Assembly: GCA_009767595.1 (NCBI GenBank)
Contig: VSDK01013791.1
Span: forward strand, 294,429 to 358,428
Direction: 5' to 3'
Origin: Symbiodinium kawagutii
Taxonomy: Eukaryota; Sar; Dinophyceae; Suessiales; Symbiodiniaceae
DNA length: 64,000 nt
The translations under genes and the position numbers were made by a program. Positions within the stretch are counted from its first letter, which is position 1; each line of letters begins with the position of its first letter. The notes below the pieces were generated by a model. It saw only the letters and a list, made by a program, of their open reading frames with translations, was not told the DNA's origin and did not search any database. Below, piece by piece: positions 34,463-46,278 of the stretch.

Positions 34463-35518
34463 GNNNNNNNNNNNNNNNNNNNNNNNNCGGCGCTGAACCT
34501 TTCAGCATAGGCATGAGCAAGGCCATCAAGACAGAGAAAATCATGGTAAGTAAGCAGTGCACCAAATCAAACACTGTCCTGTAGCCATAAGTTACACTTT
34601 CCGGGACGGTCTCAGAGAGCATGTGCAAGAACTTGCCCAGCTCAATGGTATCATCGGTGCATTGCAAATATTGGTGGATGAGCAATTCTTGCAAAAAGCA
34701 AGTGGAGGAAAGGCTTCCTGTTTCTGTTGCTTTCACATGGCTTGCAAATCGGTCTATGCAAACTAAGCCAAGTTTTGCCAGTACTATCAGGGGCAAGCGC
34801 TGGCATGCTGCTACAAAGTCGGTTGTGGTCAAGCAAAAGTCATAAAGCGCGTAGTTCAGCAAGAGCGTGCTGAGAACAACTCGAGAAAAGTCAAGCCAAA
34901 AAATGGATGCCAACACATACCACAATTTCGCACCCCTTCGCAGGAAAAGCTGCTTTGCAAAGGCATATACCAATCTCAAGCGTGCCAATCTGCTTCTGAC
35001 TCTGCCCTCAGGGGTAGCTCTGTGTCTCCCCGACACCAATGTTCAACTGGCCAAACGCAAAACGAAAAAGCACAACCTACGACTTTTCTTTCGATACCAA
35101 CTAGTATGCAACCCTCATCTCATCCAGATTGTCATCATATCTAATATATTCTATTATCATGTATGAGCAGCACCACCACCGGAGGGCCCTTGTCCGGGTG
35201 TAGGGACCCGGGGTGGGGACTAGGAGTTTTGATGGGAAAATGCATGGAAAAAGCCAACATATCGATACTAGAAAGATCCCCTGGAAGAAGGATGAGTCTA
35301 GAGCCTCTTCATCCTTGCCATATTTTGAATGATCTCACGGCAAGGTCGAAGAGCAAATTGTTTGCAAGGTTCAAGTGGGAGAGGAATGGAAGCTGGCAGG
35401 GAAATAGGTGTCAATATGGAAAGGGAGTGGCGAGAGTGAAGAGCAAAGTGGGTGGCGGTGATAATGACGATGACGATGACAAGACGATGACGATGACGAT
35501 GACGATGGCGATGACGAA

Positions 35519-35549
<31 letters not shown>

Positions 35550-35878
35550 ACGATGACGATGACGATGCCGATGACGATGACGATGACGATGCCGATGACG
35601 ATGACGATGACGATGCCGATGACGATGACGATGACGATGCCGATGACGATGACGATGACGATGCCGATGACGATGACGATGACGATGCCGATGACGATGA
35701 CGATGACGATGCCGATGACGATGACGATGACGATGCCGATGACGATGACGATGACGATGCCGATGACGATGACGATGACGATGCCGATGACGATGACGAT
35801 GACGATGCCGATGACGATGACGATGACGATGCCGATGACGATGACGATGACGATGCCGATGACGATGACGATGACGAT

Positions 35879-35916
<38 letters not shown>

Positions 35917-35927
35917 GGATGAGGATG

Positions 35928-35969
<42 letters not shown>

Positions 35970-38900
35970 TCATGTAATGACCATGTCCTGGTAACGGAAA
36001 TAATGATGATCGTGATGATCATCATTTACACGCGCACACACACACAGGCTTACAGCATGTAGCAGCTTGTATCCGGCGCTACGCGAGGTCACTTCCACTG
36101 TCAATGTGCCATGTCTTGCCAGTTCATGGCAATGTTGCGGTTTTGTGCAGTTGCTAATTTGCACAGTGTGCATTTCCAAGACGCCGACGCTGCACGAATT
36201 CCCTTCCGCATCTCATCGAACCTGAGAAAGACCAGGAGAAGCGACACGAGGAGTGACTCAGGAGTGATAGGATTCGCAGGATCCCGGAAAAGCTTTCTTG
36301 TGATACCAACCTGCTGTCAAGAGTATAGGGATATCTAGGGTGAATTGAGGTTTGAGGTTGACGCTCACTGTTCAGGTGAATGCGCAAAGCCTGTCAAAGA
36401 AGGAAAAACCAAGGGTGGGTTGTAAGGACGCACAGAGTCAGGATGTCTTCTGTGTACACTTTACGTGCTAAAGTAGCTTACGCGCCAAAGCTTGGGAAAA
36501 TACCAAGAAATTCAAGTTTGGATTGGAATCCAAGCCGCCTGAAAAGTGAGCTTGGCAGGATGCATCGCTTGGTACTCTGGGCCCTACACAGCACAACCCA
36601 AAAAGAGACACCAGTTCAGCAAGTGAAAAATCTCAGCCCAACTTGCTGAGCCTTCGCCTGAGCCACGAGAGCTGCAAACTCACGGGTCCGTTGCCTGAGA
36701 CAAGTACCAGGAGAAGAGGAGCTCAAAGCACGAGATACAAACTGAGTTGGAGAATGTTATCACCAACAAGCACATATGATGCGCATGTGTTTCTTGATTC
36801 GTTTCTTGAGCCAAGTTCTGAATTTCTGCAGTTCACGGGAGAGCTCCACGCGATCGAGCCAAGCAAAGAACGTCAGCGATGCGTTGCGAGGCCAAAGCAT
36901 CGGTGGTTTCGCCGTACCTCAGCGCTTTGCCGCGGTTGCCATCCTTCCAAAAGATGGTGGAGGATGGTGGCTGTGGCAATTTGCACATCTGCAGAACTTA
37001 TTTTAAGCCCTGACTTATTTCCATGTTGACACTCCACTGTGAATGCCTGATACTCCTGACTCCCTGTACCAACTGCCAATAGATTGTAGTAAAATGACCG
37101 CTCCCCAAGCAAATACTCCGTTTTAGTTTGACAGCCAGGAGGCTCAGATATCACTCGAATGATCTCCTGCACTGCATCAAAACAATTTGCCGCAGAAAAT
37201 GTCGACTATCCAAAGCATCCCAGGAAAAGTCGCAAGAGTCCGCAAGAGTTTGTTCATTGTGACTGTTTTGGCATCTGCAAGCTGAGGATGCGGATTTGGA
37301 TGCAGTGAAAAGATCATGAGTGGTTTATATAGTCAGAAATGATATAACATGAAGTCAATATGTTGGAAAAAATGGTTGACTTGGACCTGACGCGCACCCA
37401 ACTTGGCAAGCAAAAGGCTGACAGAAGGCTATTCAAGGCATTCATCTGAACCTCTTTGCGCCTTGCCCTCTTGCTGAGTCTAATCACTGCACTGCATACA
37501 GTGAAAAAAATGCTTGCAACTCCAAGACAGGCTTTCTTGACAAGAACTTGGAACCTATCAAACTCTACTTCACCAGAGTTGTCAACATCCAGAAAATCGA
37601 AGTTGGTCTAGGAGAGACACACGTGGTGGGTCACCCAATGAAGGCGTAATTTCCACTGCACAGAGGTTGAATACGGACGGAGAAACGTCAAGAACACATT
37701 CAGAAAAAACAAATCCGAGAGGTAAAACACAGACGAAGAAACAAAATGAAACAAAGTATACAAAAGTGTCGAAGCATCAGACTGAGAGAGTGCAGAAAGT
37801 GGTAGCTGTTTGGCTAAGTTCAAATGCCACATCACAAGCTTGCAGCTGTCGTCCCCAAAACAGAACGAAGCAACGACAACAAGAAGCGGTTAGGTTCCCG
37901 AAGCAGTCACCAGCTCCACGACTGTGAAGAAAATTTGGGCACTTTGACAGCACAGACACCACAAACGCAGGGCTCCTCGCGCGGAGCAGACATTAAAAAG
38001 TCCCAAGCGGTGGTTCCTTGTGTCTGGTCGAAGCGCAAATCCAGCGGGCCATCAGCCTGGCTGTTGGACTTGCTTTTCGACCTGTGTTCTCGAACTTTGT
38101 TTTGCTGTTTTGATGTTTTTTACACAGGCCAAGCAGTGCTCAGTGATGTCAGGAATGCAAGCGTTGAGAGCTGAAAAAGGAGCACATTGAACTGGACATG
38201 TTGAGCCTCAGGGCGAAAGCCGCGTCCAGCATCGTCAAACTGTGGAGATGATATGCCAAGATCAAAAAGGACCTGAGGCACGTGGAGGAACGTGGAGAAA
38301 TCACGACATTTCATGACATTTCTACAATACAAACCAGAAACCAAAAGGCATTTCATGCTGAAGTGTTTGCAAAAAATCGAACTAATTGGTGGTTTTATTC
38401 AGTCTTATATAGAATTTCTCAGAATCGTGCGCCGGAGGGTCGTAAACCCAACTTCTTCATTATGACCTGCCAAATGCTTCCAAGACTGTGAAGAACACAG
38501 GCATTCCGAAGCTGCCAAAATCCAACCTTCATGGAGCTGAAAGGAGCGTGGTGGATTGTGAAGCGGGGGTCAGCCTGCAGATCTTCAACGCATACATCAA
38601 CTGAAAGAACACTTGACATCACTGGACAACTCAAACGAGTTTTGGTCTTCAAATTATGCAGATCTGATATCTTCAATGGCTTGAATCGGGTGCCTGCATC
38701 AACTTTTTCCCGACGGCAATAGCCTCCTGGCATCGGCTAACAGCAGCATTAGCGATGCTCAGAGAAGCAACATGAACAGAACATATTTCCACGCAAGTGA
38801 TCTACGCCCAAAGGACTTCCAGAACAAGGATGCAAAAAATGCGACGAAAGATGGAATTCACTGTGACAAATCCGTCCAAACCGAAAGTGAGAAGCCAGCT

Positions 38901-40728
38901 GATGACTGGTTGATTTCATCACCCAAATGGACCCAACATGGATCCAACTTTGTCCCAACGCCAACAGGGGGATGCTGAGATGCAAAGATGCGGTGTGCGA
39001 TGCATTGGACTTGTGATGTAAAACCATGCCGTGGAGCGCAGTCTCAGGGACAGTTTCTGACACCACGCACAGGGAAGGAAGAGGAAGGAGTGCAAAGGGC
39101 GACCGAAGGGCGACCCCAACATAGGAACGCTTTGCAAAGGCTTGTAACACGGCTTGTATGAGTGGTCAAGTCCATGATTTTCAAAATACCTTCAGGAAAT
39201 GTGGAAGTTGTTTCGTTGGCCGCGGTGGCCCAATGCCCAAGCTGGCTCCAAGTTGGCCTGGCCCTTGGAAGAACTTGGCATGAGATTGACTTGGCACATG
39301 GTAGGCCCCGCTGGGCCCTAAAAAAAGATTACGGGGGGGCAACATGGAAGGTTTCAAAGGGGAAAATTTGTGAACAGAGGACACCCTTTCTTCAAGCAGG
39401 CTAGCAGGTAACTGAACCATCTAATGATAGATAAATGGAGATACCCTGAAAGTAGCCATCCTTTCCATAAGTGGTCTTGGGAGTACGCAAACTTTTGTGA
39501 ACCTCCTTTTCTTGGAAAAAAACAAAAAAACATGTGAGGTAGGTCTTGTTTTCTCAGCGTATCGGATTGGTTGCTTTGCTTACCCTCTGGTGCTATCTGC
39601 AGCGCAATGCGCAATAAAGGGCATTTTTTCAAAGTTGAAAACATGAAGAGAAGATGAAGATGAAGCTTGATAAAGATAAAGTGTTTACTTGTTACTTGTT
39701 GAGGATAAAGATAGACAAAGAGAAGATGAAGACAAAGAAGGGAACTCAGATCTTCTCAAGTACACCGATTCAAAGCTTTCTTGACATGACCAGACCCGAA
39801 CTGCACTCAAAGACTCAAATGGCTCAAACATTGCTGCGTGCACCGGATCCATGTCAAAGGCATGGAGCGAACCAGAAGGTGACATCGCTGCCAGCATTGC
39901 TCTGGTGTGACCACCTCGACCAAATGTGCCATCCACGTAGATGCCACCTGCAGGGAGGACTTAATGATGTGTTAATGCCCTTTCCTGTTCGGTGTTGAAT
40001 GCAAATGCCTCCGGGACTTTATCGAAATGAAATGAGACAAACGGGAAACCGTGACTGGCTGAAATTGTGTTGCATCAAACGGTCTGGATCATGTTCAGGT
40101 TTTCAAAAATCTGCATGGCCAAAAGAATAAAACCAAAAAAATATGCTACACCTCATCCTTTGCAAATCTTTCTTTGGATGGGGTGTCCTCAAATTGCTTT
40201 CTGAAAGTGACTGAGTTAGATTTTGGAAACTGTTTCGGCACCGGCAGTCTTGCATGTCTGAAGGCTGGCGGAATGAGATACGTAAAGAGTTGTCAGAGTC
40301 AGCAGCATTCAGCCGATCCTACGTCTAGAGCAGAAGAAACACATCATCCACCCCTTACTGATTGAATTCCTCAATTTCACCTAAGTAAAGAGATGTAAAA
40401 AGTCCACTCCAGAGAGCTTTTGCCCATCACACCAACGCTTACATGGCTGTGCCTGGATTGGGTGCCACGAGCTTCTTGACCTGGGCCATCAGAATGACAG
40501 GAATGCAGAAAATAATCCTTAGCTTTGCAGGCTATGCTTAACATATGCTTAATAACATATGTTTTATTGTAGATTTGAAGCATATTCACGGAAGTGTTGC
40601 ATAGATCCCTCTCTCTTTTCTTGAAAAGCCTGCGCTCCCAAGACAACGAGGCTCCAGCAACTTCTTCGCAAAGGGCAGGCGTGTGTGTACCAGGTGCTTG
40701 CACCGAGGGACGAATGCCAGTGTGAAAC
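32952..40728 (-). CDS. rsmH: RsmH (MraW/METTL15)-type rRNA m4C methyltransferase, at least 17 exons
   Basis: Exons in order: 40728-40662, 40480-40453, 39947-39844, 38726-38694, 38574-38527, 38466-38431, 38272-38207, 38056-37976, 36943-36837, 36694-36652, 36583-36539, 36390-36365, 36221-36189, 34090 to about 34024, 33792-33751, 33605 to about 33413, and the last, 33022-32952 (TGA). They give [19 protein letters not shown] (SAM motif I), [103 protein letters not shown] and SALLHILRK, the full motif order and spacing of RsmH. That enzyme makes N4-methyl-C1402 in small-subunit rRNA of bacteria and organelles, so a plastid or mitochondrial site is likely. The usual FHSLEDR is replaced by WKHSECA. 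The 5' exons and the exon before the last are not found. Confidence 0.88.
33885..33978. repeat. 12-bp repeat TTCGATGATGAT, about eight units
   Basis: GATGATGATTCGAT and GATGACGATTCGAT units alternate inside an intron of the RsmH-like gene. Confidence 0.93.
34424..34487. other. (GAT)n microsatellite and assembly gap of 24 N
   Basis: GAT repeats run from 34424 into 24 undetermined bases at 34464-34487. The gap lies in the large intron of the RsmH-like gene, so that intron's true length is uncertain. Confidence 0.98.
34499..35006 (-). CDS. ABC-exporter-like transmembrane exon nested in the RsmH-like gene
   Basis: After a CCTGAG|GGC acceptor the minus strand is open for 169 codons and ends at AAAG|GT. 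It includes [52 protein letters not shown] and [15 protein letters not shown]. Alternating hydrophobic helices and a charged stretch before the last helix recall the transmembrane domain of type I ABC exporters (inference; no nucleotide-binding domain is present here). The exon lies within the intron between RsmH exons 36221-36189 and 34090, on the same strand. It could be an exon of a nested gene, a captured fragment or an assembly artefact next to the gap. Flanking exons were not found. Confidence 0.45.
35459..35976. repeat. ATGACG-type array with a 24-bp higher-order unit
   Basis: About fifteen copies of a 24-bp unit, ATGACG ATGACG ATGACG ATGCCG, pass into (GATGAG)n and then (GAT)n. The array lies in the large intron of the RsmH-like gene. 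Long frames on both strands (Met-Thr, Ser or Ile-Val runs) are by-products. Confidence 0.97.
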
Positions 40729-40920
40729 CTGGAAGCAAAGCTGAGAAGAGACGGCAGGAGCCAAAGCATTTAGTAACAGAAACTTGAGAAGCAAAGCATT
40801 CAAAGCATTTGCCAAACCATTTCATGAATTGCTTTGCTTCCAGTCAGATATCATGAAATTGTAGCAAGATCAGGAAACACCTTGGAGTCTTTGGAGAAGC
40901 ATTTCATGATTTCCAGCGTC

Positions 40921-41837
40921 TCATGTTCTGCCGAAGGGCTGCTTGCCGGCTTTTATCTCCAGTTTGCGACCATTGAAGTCACAGCCGCTCCAACCTGGAC
41001 GTGTTTCAAGATGTTTCAGTTTCCCTCCTCTTTCCTCAAGGCTTCTTTCAAATCTTTCAAGCTGTCTGCTCTTTCACTCCTTTATTGTCCTTCTCTCCTC
41101 TTTCTTTTTGAGTCGTCTGGCTGTCATCTGCTTCAGGCTCCAGCTCACAGCCTTCTCAAAGGCCGCTTTGTGACGGAACGTAATCCAGGCAATGCCCTGG
41201 ACATCGATGCTGAGACAAGTACTAAACACATCATGAAGCCCACATCGTCTTCAAAGGTCTTCAAAGGTCTACAAATGTCTACAGGGACAAAGTCTACTGC
41301 TTCGGAGCCTTGCAACTTCCCGTCCGGCTGTCAAGCATGATGCGGGGCTCTCCAACCTAGGCAATTGTAGATCTTGACAGAGCTGCTGTGCCAAAATCTG
41401 GAGCCAACACTGGCATACGCGGCATCCCCAATGGTTTTCACAAATTTACAGTAATGCGTCTCATATCACCAAGCTGCCAAAGTCCAACGACTTGGCTGAG
41501 CACGTTTATTCGGAGTTCAGTTGTTTCCAAAGTCTACAATCTTCAGCTTTGGGAAGGAGAGGGCGAATCAGGGCTCTAGTGTAGCTTTGTGCTGCATGCA
41601 GGCAGAAGTCACGTCCCGAAGTGGTGGAAGTGCAGTCAAGTTGCAATAGGGCCAGCCTGCTGAAGTAAAAAAAAGGGCTTGACAGGACTCACAGGACCAC
41701 TACTTTGACCAAAGCTTCTCACGGCCTTGCAGAACTGTGTTGTGTTGTCTGCTGCGTGCCTCTGAGAAGAAGCTTCGCAATCCTTCTGCAGTGGCGGAAG
41801 GAGGCAGGAACTTAATAAAGATCTCATACCCCTCCAC
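40921..41837 (-). CDS. Small single-RRM RNA-binding protein
   Basis: Four exons join in phase: 41837-41760, 41356-41309, 41196-41145 and 40994-40921 (TGA). They spell one RNA-recognition motif: RNP2 in YEIFIKFLPP, then SATAEGLRSFFSE, VGEPRIMLDSRTGSCK, RNP1 as GIAWITFRHKAAFEKAVS, and WSGCDFNGRKLEIKAGKQPF followed by GRT and the stop. All three introns (403, 112 and 150 nt) have GC donors and AG|G acceptors. The visible product is about 83 residues, and a short upstream exon with the start is expected above 41837. The RRM binds single-stranded RNA; the specific role is unknown. The stop lies only about 190 bp before the first recognised RsmH-like exon. Confidence 0.82.
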
Positions 41838-44174
41838 CTGGCCATGAAAAGAAAGAAAAGAGAGTAAAAAGAGTCCAAGAGTGGTCTCTCTCTCTCTCTC
41901 ACTTCCAATCAGGGTGCCTGCCCTGCCGCATTCTTTGCTAGGCCGCACGCCATGGCTTCAAGGTTGCGATGTTTTCACTGATTTGAAAGCTTTGCTATGT
42001 AGAACTCCGTTTAAAGCTTTATTTTAACATGCCACACTTTGAAACCTCGACACTTTATTTTCCAGGGCAGTTTTGAGGCTTGGGATGTCAACTTTTTATG
42101 TTTCATGGTATTAACTGGTCTTGTATTCTCAACCTCCATTTGCCATGGTATTTGCGACAAGTTGGCGTTTGAAACACAGTGGCTTGAAAGCTCATCCCTT
42201 GACTTCTTACATCTGCTGCATCTGCTTACGTATTTGCAGATATGGGAATCTCACGGAATCTCATCCTTTCAGGTTGTCATTTGCAGCGTGCCCTTTGGAA
42301 CATCTTGGCCTCCCAAGGAGCTGCGAGGACAGTTGCCTTCGATAAGATCCGCACTACTTGCAGTACTGAAACACCTGCAAAAGATTCAATTTTGATTCAA
42401 TCAAAATCAATGAAGTATATTTGAATTATGATGAATTATGAAGTGAAAGGCAACAGGAATCCTATCTTGAGTTCCTTTGAAGTTAAGTTACTTTGATACT
42501 TCGTAACATGCGGAGTGCTTGAGGTTGGCACGACTCGTGATGGCACCAGACCGACGCTCGCCAGGCCAGCAAGACCTGAGCGCAAGGCACCCTGCCCTAC
42601 CTGCCCTACCTGTCCACTGGGCACTGGCTCCACTGGGCTCTGGGCTCTGACCGCTACGAGGTCCTTTGGACCGAAGCACTGGGAGCACGGAGTTCAAAGA
42701 ACGCCAAAAACTCCTGGAAAACAAAGAAGACTTCAAAACAAGACTTCTGAAGACTTCTCCAACAAAGAAGAAAAGACTTCATAGAAGACTCACAAAACAA
42801 GACTTCTGAAGACTCCAACAAAGACTTCTGAAGAGTTTTCCAACAAAGAAGAAAAGACTTCATAGAAGACTCACAAAACAAGACTTCTGAAGACTCCAAC
42901 AAAGACTTCTGAAGAGTTTTCCAACAAAGTTTCACATTTGAAAACTTCTGACAACTCTCACCACGAGCTCAGAAGTACATTCCTCACAGGGTGCCCAGGT
43001 CCTGCACTCGCTGGCTCCAGTGCTCTGCCTACAACTTCTGCAAACAGTAGCAGTAACAGAAACAGTAACGCATCTGTAACACCAAAATATCCAGATTCAC
43101 ATCTCACCATGTGCAACTGAGCAACAACAATGATGCCACCACCGGAGCCGTGTCTGCAAACAGCCGCACACTGGATCCATCCGACAACTGAGCAAAGGGA
43201 CACCAGGAGCATGGTTTGACTTGACAAACAAAGTGCAAAAGAAATACACTTTGCAATACAAAAGTAAAAAACTACCAAAAAAACAAATAAAGCAAACAAA
43301 GTAAAGTCTTCTTCACAAACTTCACAGATGGTTTCAGTATGTTTTCAGAGCAAAGTGGCCGAACAAAGCTGAATGGCACACTGAGATTGCAACCGCTCTC
43401 AACGCAGCCATTCGCATTTGCCCCGGCAGACTTCGCAGCGAAGAAATTTCCGGCAACACAAAGACTTTGCAACTTTGCACATCCCTGGGTGGGATCTGAC
43501 ATTCGAAACCCGCAGCGTGAAACACAAGTTTTAATCCCTGCCTTCGGAATTCCGCTCGTTCACATGCAGTTGCAGCGATGGCGTGGCCTACACTTTTTGA
43601 AATGGCAACCTGAAGCAAGCTCACAGAATGCACCCAACACCGCACTTCTGTGTTGCATGGGCATTGTCAAACCGCTGAAGACTGAACACAAGCGTAAACA
43701 GAAAAATATGACAATGAAGCATAGATCTGCCCAGCCTCCCTGTCTGTGTGCAAATCCAATAGAGCACATGCCTCCAAGGTGCAAGAATTATGCAAACATG
43801 TACCCCAAGATGAGTTTTATGAGTTTCTAGAGTCACAAAGAGGAAAGTAAGCATGACGAAAGAGGATGAGATGATGAGACCCGAGGAATCTCAGCAAAGT
43901 GCTGCATTTCCAGGCCATGGTACCCACACCACCCACACGGCACTCAGCACTGCAAGCCTGTCCCGCACAGCGAAGAATGGGACCCAAGCCCCGCAAGCCA
44001 AACTATCCCTCTGGAGGATGCCCCATCACCCACAGGCACACCCCGAGTGAGAAGGTGGCAGCACAGCACCCCTTCCTAATGCAAGAAGCCCATGGCCCAT
44101 AGCTATCTGACAATCTCAGTCCATCACCAAGGCAAAACTTAATGTGTGTTCAACATCTTCACGTTTATGGTGTG

Positions 44175-44211
<37 letters not shown>

Positions 44212-44748
44212 CATAGATATTGTTTTTTGAGTGATTACAAGTTGCATTTTCCGAAGTGACAGTGCCTTGGCCCAGGCGCTGCTGCGTCCACATGCTGCAG
44301 CTGCAACGTTGGTGGCTTGTTGCAGAGTCTCGCAGCGCGAGCCCTGAGCCTTTTGAGGGCGCGCTTTCGACGGGTTTTCCTGGCTTCTTTCATGTCGAAG
44401 CAATGCCACCACGAATCATTTTCATGTCGACCCCAAATGATTGGAGTGTTCTTTAATCTTTCATCTGCATGCGCATGTTTTCCTGAATACGAGCCTCTTC
44501 CATCTGGATGAAGAGCACGAGTGCCTTTAAGTTCAAACATGCACGACCAAGAATTAGTCATTCATTTTCGTAAAATTAACTGCCTGAAATATAATGTGAG
44601 ATGTTCAGTCTGTTTTCCCTTGAGATGGACATCAGGCTCATGAAATCACATGATAACACATGACAGCGAGACTCCACATTTCCGAAGTAGATGTCAGTGA
44701 TGTCAGTAGAAGTCTCAAAAATGGTAGCACTCGCAGTGCACTCGCTGC
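41838..44748. other. No firm gene; short repeats and one basic open frame
   Basis: A minus-strand frame at 44561-44235 includes EARKTRRKRALKRLRARAAR and could be coding, but nothing confirms it. A (TA)n run lies at 44178-44205. The 81-bp repeat at 42734-42930 is listed separately. Confidence 0.4.
42734..42930. repeat. 81-bp tandem repeat, about 2.4 copies
   Basis: AAAACAAGACTTCTGAAGAC starts units near 42735, 42796 and 42877. GAAGACTTC/GAAGTCTTC-like strings recur within each unit. The first unit is shorter by about 20 bp. Confidence 0.9.
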
Positions 44749-45132
44749 CTTTTCCCAGTGCAAGGTCGCAGCAAGCGCGCTGAGGGTTGTATGCCCTGCC
44801 ACCAGCAAGGCCTGCTGCACCTCCCATTGTCAACGGTGGAAGACTTCAATCGCTCGCAAAAAATCCTGGAAGCAGCACCTCGCTATCTCTAGATGTTACA
44901 TAAATGACGTCTGTCAATTCAAGAACAAACTTTTGAACTCCCCATTCAGAAGTCATCAGCCTCTGGTACATGCGCCGTCTCTTGCTTGCAGCGCCCCAGC
45001 AAACGCAAAGCCAAGGCCCATTCTCCCTTAGATGCATTTATTCAAACCATATAAATTTGTCACGTGCCACGCCAAATTCAATCTTGAGGTTTTTGCTCGA
45101 TGCACGCAGGCTCCAATCGCTGCAGCATATGC
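44749..45132 (-). CDS. PPR-like exon fragments
   Basis: After AACCAG|GC at 45132 the minus strand reads AYAAAIGACVHRAKTSR. The exon 44811-44749, with CAGCAG|G acceptor and AAG|GC donor, reads LLVAGHTTLSALAATLHWEK. Both resemble the first helix of dinoflagellate pentatricopeptide repeats (pattern YxxAIxAC and TxLSAxxxxxxWEKA). PPR proteins bind organelle RNA. The two pieces may belong to one gene, but intermediate exons were not identified and the match is short. Confidence 0.35.
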
Positions 45133-46181
45133 CTGGTTCAGCACTCCAAACAAAAAAATTGGACAGCCTGCCATGTGAGTACAAGATCCCAACCACCACG
45201 AGACTTCCTGGAGTCGCTGTCCAAACCTCAGATCCATGCCAAACAACTTGCGATGAGAATCACAAGCACCGAAAAGCGTCAGCTCTATGTCTCTGTGCCT
45301 CAGTTTGTGTGTCTCTGTGTGTGCACGTCACATTCTCATGTATAGTATCTTACTTCAGCAAGCGCAAGATGCATGCTCACCTCATTGCCCTCTAGAGGGA
45401 CTTCTATGAAGTATGCGTCACCATGCTCTGACATCGGCTGCCTCCGACAGCATCTCTAAGATGACCAAGCTCTGACGCCACGCTGCCCCTGAGCCAAAGG
45501 ATTTGATTCACACATTTCAAAGAAATTTCATTCAATCTATAAGAAAATTCAATCAATCTTTTAAGTGAAAATCACAGACTGAATCTAATTCTGAATCGAG
45601 GGTTCGGTGAATTCTATGTCTCACTAAATCTCACAGATCGCAGGCAGACTCTGCACCGTCTCACCTGTTTGGCAGGCTGCTAGTGCTGCGCCCAACGCAG
45701 TTGTGTCAACTGCTCCTGACAGGTCATTGACTTGAACGAAGAGCAGCAATGCTCTCTCCTGAGTCGCGAAACATCGGAAGCATTGCTGCACAATTTGAAG
45801 GATTTAGTGCAGCAAATAGTTTCTTTCCGAAGCTCGCTAGTCAGGCTGAATCAGGCTGAATCATTGGCTGCAATTTATCACATTTCATCCAGAGAAACTC
45901 TTATTGATTTCCACAACTTCTATCTATGCTGGCAAGTCTCCCAATAATGTGCACGATTCGCTTCGCCCATGGCATTGGTAAAGCCTTGGGGATACAAAGA
46001 ATCACTGCACAGCTGTGTCATATCAATCCTTGCAGCTATTAGAAGAATCTACATGCCACAATCAATCCCGAAATCCATGCAGAAAGGACATGACATTGGC
46101 GGAAGTGGACGTAAACAGGAGTAAGTTGAAACAGGCCCTGATAAGACATCAAAACTGAAAGCATATGAAAGCCTTCCAAAC

Positions 46182-46278
46182 CTTTGGTTCTGATACTTAG
46201 GCACGCTGCAGTCATGGCTTTAAGATCCGAGCCAATCCTCAGGGTCTCATCATTGGACGCAGCATCAGACATTTCAGC
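46182..46278 (-). CDS. Isolated exon, unidentified
   Basis: A 97-nt segment with TTGGCAG|GCT acceptor and AAAG|GT donor is open for 32 codons: AEMSDAASNDETLRIGSDLK, then AMTAACLSIRTK. Composition and splice signals support a real exon. No family is recognised and neighbouring exons were not found. Confidence 0.4.

Noticed and set aside
35163-36062. Long frames of Met-Thr, Ser and Ile-Val repeats on both strands
   Set aside because: They are translations of the ATGACG array inside an intron.
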